DNA of 64,000 nucleotides from Neodontobutis hainanensis (lineage: Eukaryota; Chordata; Actinopteri; Gobiiformes; Odontobutidae): positions 1,550,001 to 1,614,000 of the forward strand of contig JALDNG010000016.1 of assembly GCA_024349245.1 (NCBI GenBank), read 5' to 3'. The notes beneath the pieces are model-generated. The model saw only the letters and a program-made list of their open reading frames with translations, was not told the origin of the DNA and made no database searches. The position numbers and the translations under genes were made by a program. Shown here one piece after another: positions 60,907-64,000 of the stretch. Numbering within the stretch: the first letter of the stretch is position 1; the number at the start of each line of letters is the position of its first letter.

Positions 60907-63900
60907 TCCTTGTTGTAAATTGTTGACACTGTGGACCATTAAGTGATTGTTTGTGTTGGAGTTTGCTGTTCTTTTTTTATTAAGCTAATGGAGCTAGATT
61001 TAAACATTGAATATGAAAGTTTTATTGGCACAGAAACACCACCCACTCCCAAATGAGCAATGGTGGAGTAAAATGATACACCCAGGGACAAAGATTCAAA
61101 CTTTATCTACACAATTATAATTAATTGTAAGAAGGCATTTGGATTTAGTTTTCAAGGTGATGACGTTTTGTCTCTTAATTCCAAGAGACTTTTTCAATTC
61201 TGAGATTAACTGATACGAGAGCTGAGTTTATCTCTAGAGGGAAAGGTTTGACCTGAAACTAACTCTGATTAGATCAGGATGTTCTGGTGTCAAAGTTGTT
61301 AGCTATGAAAGGACAGTGTGACTCCTGATGTGAGAGTTGTTAGTGACACTGTTCCATTCAGGTGTTGTTTTTCTAGATTGAAACCGTTTTGATTTTGGTT
61401 TCAGAACACTGTTGTAAATACTAGGCAGCGTGAATCTGAGGCCACCTCCTCTGTTCAGAGAGATTTTAACAAAAATGGCTTCCTTCACACTTCTCTCAAA
61501 CCGTCCTCAGTGGAATGCCTTTTCTCTTTGAGGTGCAGGTGGACCGCAGACTCGGCTCCACCTGGGTTGGCTCTTCTGTGCTGATAGATCCTCTTGTGAG
61601 AGGAACTCTCACAGACAGAGTAATGTGGTCTATGCTGTTCAGTGAAGTTACAGTTATATTGGAGAAACGCAACACAGCTGCACAGACAATTCATTGTGAG
61701 GGACACATAGCAACATTAAGCATATGCTATTAGTAAATGAGGTTTATGCTGGAGTTTGTCCTTATTGAAATATTAATATTAGAAGGTAACTATGCAAAAT
61801 AGTGTCTGCATGTACAAGACCAAGAGACAACAGTATTAGGCAAACCGCTCTGCTGTGTGATAAAGGTCTATACAGTCCTATAAACAAACCATTCCTATTT
61901 CCTGTGTTCATTTGCAGGTAAAAGCAAGGTTACTCATCTTTTTGTGTATTTTATTTTCATTACACCAGTGTGCATAAATACATTTACCACTACACTGTTG
62001 TACATGGCCATACGTGTGATCCACAGTGATTTATTTTATATATAATAGAAATCCTCTCCTGAAGAAACCATTGAAGGACACTGATTCTCTGTGAGAATAC
62101 AGTGAGACAAACAACATATTTTTCTTTGTCTTAGTGCTACAAAGTCATTGGTTAAAAAGCTTATTATTCACATACTATACTTGTTTTCTCACTGATGCAT
62201 TATTATCAACAGAAGGGCAATGTTCATGGGCAGAAATCACTGGACAAAAATTCTCCCTAAATGTTGCCAGCCAGAAAGCCCTGGTGTTCCGATGACCTTC
62301 AAGTCCAAGCAGTACAAAATGTTGTCAAGTTCGACATATGCAAGCTGTGAACTGTATTGCTAGTTGAGAGAAAAGAGTGGAAGAAAAACAGATACAATCT
62401 TCCCTCTTGCTATTTCAGCAAAAATAGCCATTTTCTAATTCACACTTTATTGTCAGCCCAAACGCCAATTGTGAATATTCGATTTAAAAACACTGCTCTA
62501 CAAGAACAAAAATGTCCATTGTGTTTTGCTTCCAGACAAAGCCATCCTCTGACAGGAGCAAGTTTCACCAAAAGTGGCTGAAGGTTAAATTACGGCCTCC
62601 TCTTTAAATTAAAGTGGGACATTGCCAGAAACATGGGAGCTATTTACACTGTAATGCCTGCTGGACTCAGGCCATGGGAGGCTTAGAAGTTTAACAGGAC
62701 GAGATTGCCATAATATATAGCGGACAAGTTGAGAAGTACAAAGTTCAGGGATGATTATTCGCGGAAAGTGATCCAGAACTTGTGGATGATGTGGAAAAGG
62801 GCCAAGAATATCAAATAATGCAGTCGAGCAGGGAACTGTCAGCACACTTATGCTTTTGAACTATAACTGAATAAAAGATGCCCGGGGATTGCATCTGTTT
62901 GACATTTTAAAGAGGGTAGAATAATATTGGAGCAACATAACCTAAAATGTAATACTACCCCACTGCAACAAATGGATTTTGCTTGCTTTGTTATTTACAT
63001 GTTTGTTTTAATGTAATAAAAAGCTGTGTTGACTTTAGCTGTGTGGAATATTGACAGCCTTGAACCATTTCAGTGTAGAACATGATTGTATTTGAGAGTG
63101 GGAAATGTGATTCTATTACAGTTGTCTGTACGTTTGTTGGTGTGGTCCATATATGTGAACGTTGAAACACGTCTTTTGCTTTTGATCTCTCCCTTGTTAA
63201 GATAAGTACACTTTAGCCTGCGATGTTACGTTCCTGTGAGGAAACTCCTCCAAAACCATATAGAAGGCCTGATTTCTGAAGCCGTGTGATGCATAATTAA
63301 TGTGTGGGGGGAATGAATGTCTCCCAGTAGCACAAGGAATATATAAATGTTAAATTAAACTTTAAGCCACATCAATCAATCAGCATTACATTGTTTTGTG
63401 AATAGGCCACTTTAATATGATTAGTGTAACGTCAAGTGATTAGCAAATGTAAATAAACAAGATATATTTTAATCACCCTTGTTTAGTGTTTAAACAAAGA
63501 CACATGCACTAGTTACTTTGCATTTTATTACTTTACAGTAAAACAGCCACAACCTTTTTAGTAGGCCTAGAGATTTATAAAGCACTATAGTGTGTTTATG
63601 TGTGTATATATAAGTATACACATCTTCATCTGCATTTATAGCATCACTTTCAATCTTTAGCCCCTTTTGATGCTCCATTATGTGATATTGGTGGGAAAAA
63701 CCCATCTAAATTACCCATGTGTGCTATTTGTGCTTAACAAGCAACACAGGAAAAAGGCAAGCCCCTGAACCCTTTTATGTTCTCTCTACACAAGCTCCTT
63801 ACACAATATGGCAGAAGATCCCATTAATGTTTGAGCTGCATCTATCTGTATAATGACGCCTCTGTTTCTACCTCTTGTTACGGGGACCACTGGACACCTT

Positions 63901-63982
63901 CCAGGTAGGCATAGCGCCTTTTTAGAAAGAAAAAGTAGAATTCCCTGCAACAAAAAGTCATCCGCCTTTGTTCAGTTAATAA

Positions 63983-64000
63983 AATATTTTTTGCTTATAG
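63983..64000 (+). promoter_or_regulatory. Probable 3' splice site of the next pcdh15 exon, at the window edge
   Basis: The last bases read atattttttgcttatag, a T-rich tract ending in AG exactly at base 64000. No exon encoding the expected continuation of EC11 (human KATDKDTG) is seen between 59952 and 64000, so the next exon must lie beyond the edge. That makes this AG a good candidate acceptor, although an AG at the very end could be chance. Confidence 0.5.

Larger units (their letters stand above)
1..64000 (+). other. pcdh15: Protocadherin-15 gene, internal part (EC2 end to EC11 start)
   Basis: Nineteen exons on the + strand join into one open frame of 923 codons. Protocadherin-15 is a large single-pass cadherin at the lower end of the tip link of inner-ear hair cells; it binds cadherin-23 in trans and passes force to the TMC channel complex, and it is also found in photoreceptors. 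The sequence shows the ends of nine cadherin repeats (motifs such as DANDNTPTF, DVNDNDPKF, DIDDNSPVF, DENDHPPVF) plus stretches diagnostic of PCDH15 rather than other cadherins: VLDGDDLGPMF, EVLPPNNQSPPRF, DRNIQPPSDRP, YKGMVAP, LRVPSK. Start codon, signal peptide, EC1, transmembrane segment and stop codon are outside. All introns are GT-AG with matching phases, so this is an intact gene and not a retrocopy. Teleosts have a and b paralogues and the window does not decide between them. Confidence 0.96.
59952..64000 (+). other. Intron 19 (pcdh15), 5' part
   Basis: At least 4049 bp, phase 0. It has an 18-base A run at 60889-60906. No exon matching the rest of EC11 and no repeat family recognised. 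Confidence 0.75.

Noticed and set aside
61917..61960. Acceptor-like tttgcag followed by gtaaaagcaagg, looking like the start of KA-
   Set aside because: The following codons (VKARLLIFLC) do not match EC11 and lead to no cadherin sequence.

Overview
The window is a vertebrate, almost certainly teleost fish, intronic-scale locus. About 2.8 kb of coding sequence is split into 19 short exons with GT-AG borders on the + strand, and AT-rich introns take up the other ~95%. The interspersed repeats look fish-like: a tRNA-derived SINE with the tail 'gtaagtcgctttggataaaagcg', a Tc1/mariner-type MITE, hAT-like MITEs and several other repeats common in spiny-rayed fish. I see no rRNA, no functional tRNA, no CRISPR, no operon structure and no second protein-coding gene.

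The single gene is protocadherin-15 (pcdh15), the lower half of the hair-cell tip link and an Usher type 1F/DFNB23 gene in humans. The fragment starts inside an exon encoding the end of cadherin repeat EC2 and ends just after the start of EC11. Joining the 19 exons gives one uninterrupted frame of 923 codons (2769 nt from base 2), with matching phases at all 18 internal junctions and a recognisable human PCDH15 counterpart throughout. In window-protein numbering: EC2 tail 1-19, EC3 20-149, EC4 150-263, EC5 264-370, EC6 371-471, EC7 472-573, EC8 574-682, EC9 683-791, EC10 792-900, EC11 901 onward. Teleosts carry pcdh15a and pcdh15b; I cannot tell which this is. The upstream exons (signal peptide, EC1, most of EC2) and downstream exons (rest of EC11, membrane-proximal domain, TM, cytoplasmic tails) lie outside. 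The last 18 bases look like the acceptor of the next exon.

Layout: 1-9.1 kb exons 1-6 (EC2 end to the start of EC5), with a hAT-like MITE, a TG microsatellite, a 12-bp minisatellite and a perfect 21-bp hairpin in intron 4. 11.5-23.2 kb exons 7-11 (EC5 to start of EC7), with a Tc1/mariner MITE, SINE-like pieces and a SINE nested in an older element. 28.6-38.2 kb exons 12-16 (EC7-EC9/10), with a minus-strand SINE. 38.2-53.5 kb a 15.3-kb intron. 53.5-60 kb exons 17-19 (EC10 to EC11 start), with two abutting repeats and one candidate cryptic exon. 60-64 kb the 5' part of the next intron.

No wholly new system was found. The most useful leads are a UG-repeat acceptor at exon 17, a possible frame-breaking cassette exon at 55.4 kb, the perfect intronic hairpin at 7.3 kb, and conservation in fish of the calcium-site-free EC9-EC10 linker. 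Exon borders and repeat calls were read by eye; no alignment or database search was run.
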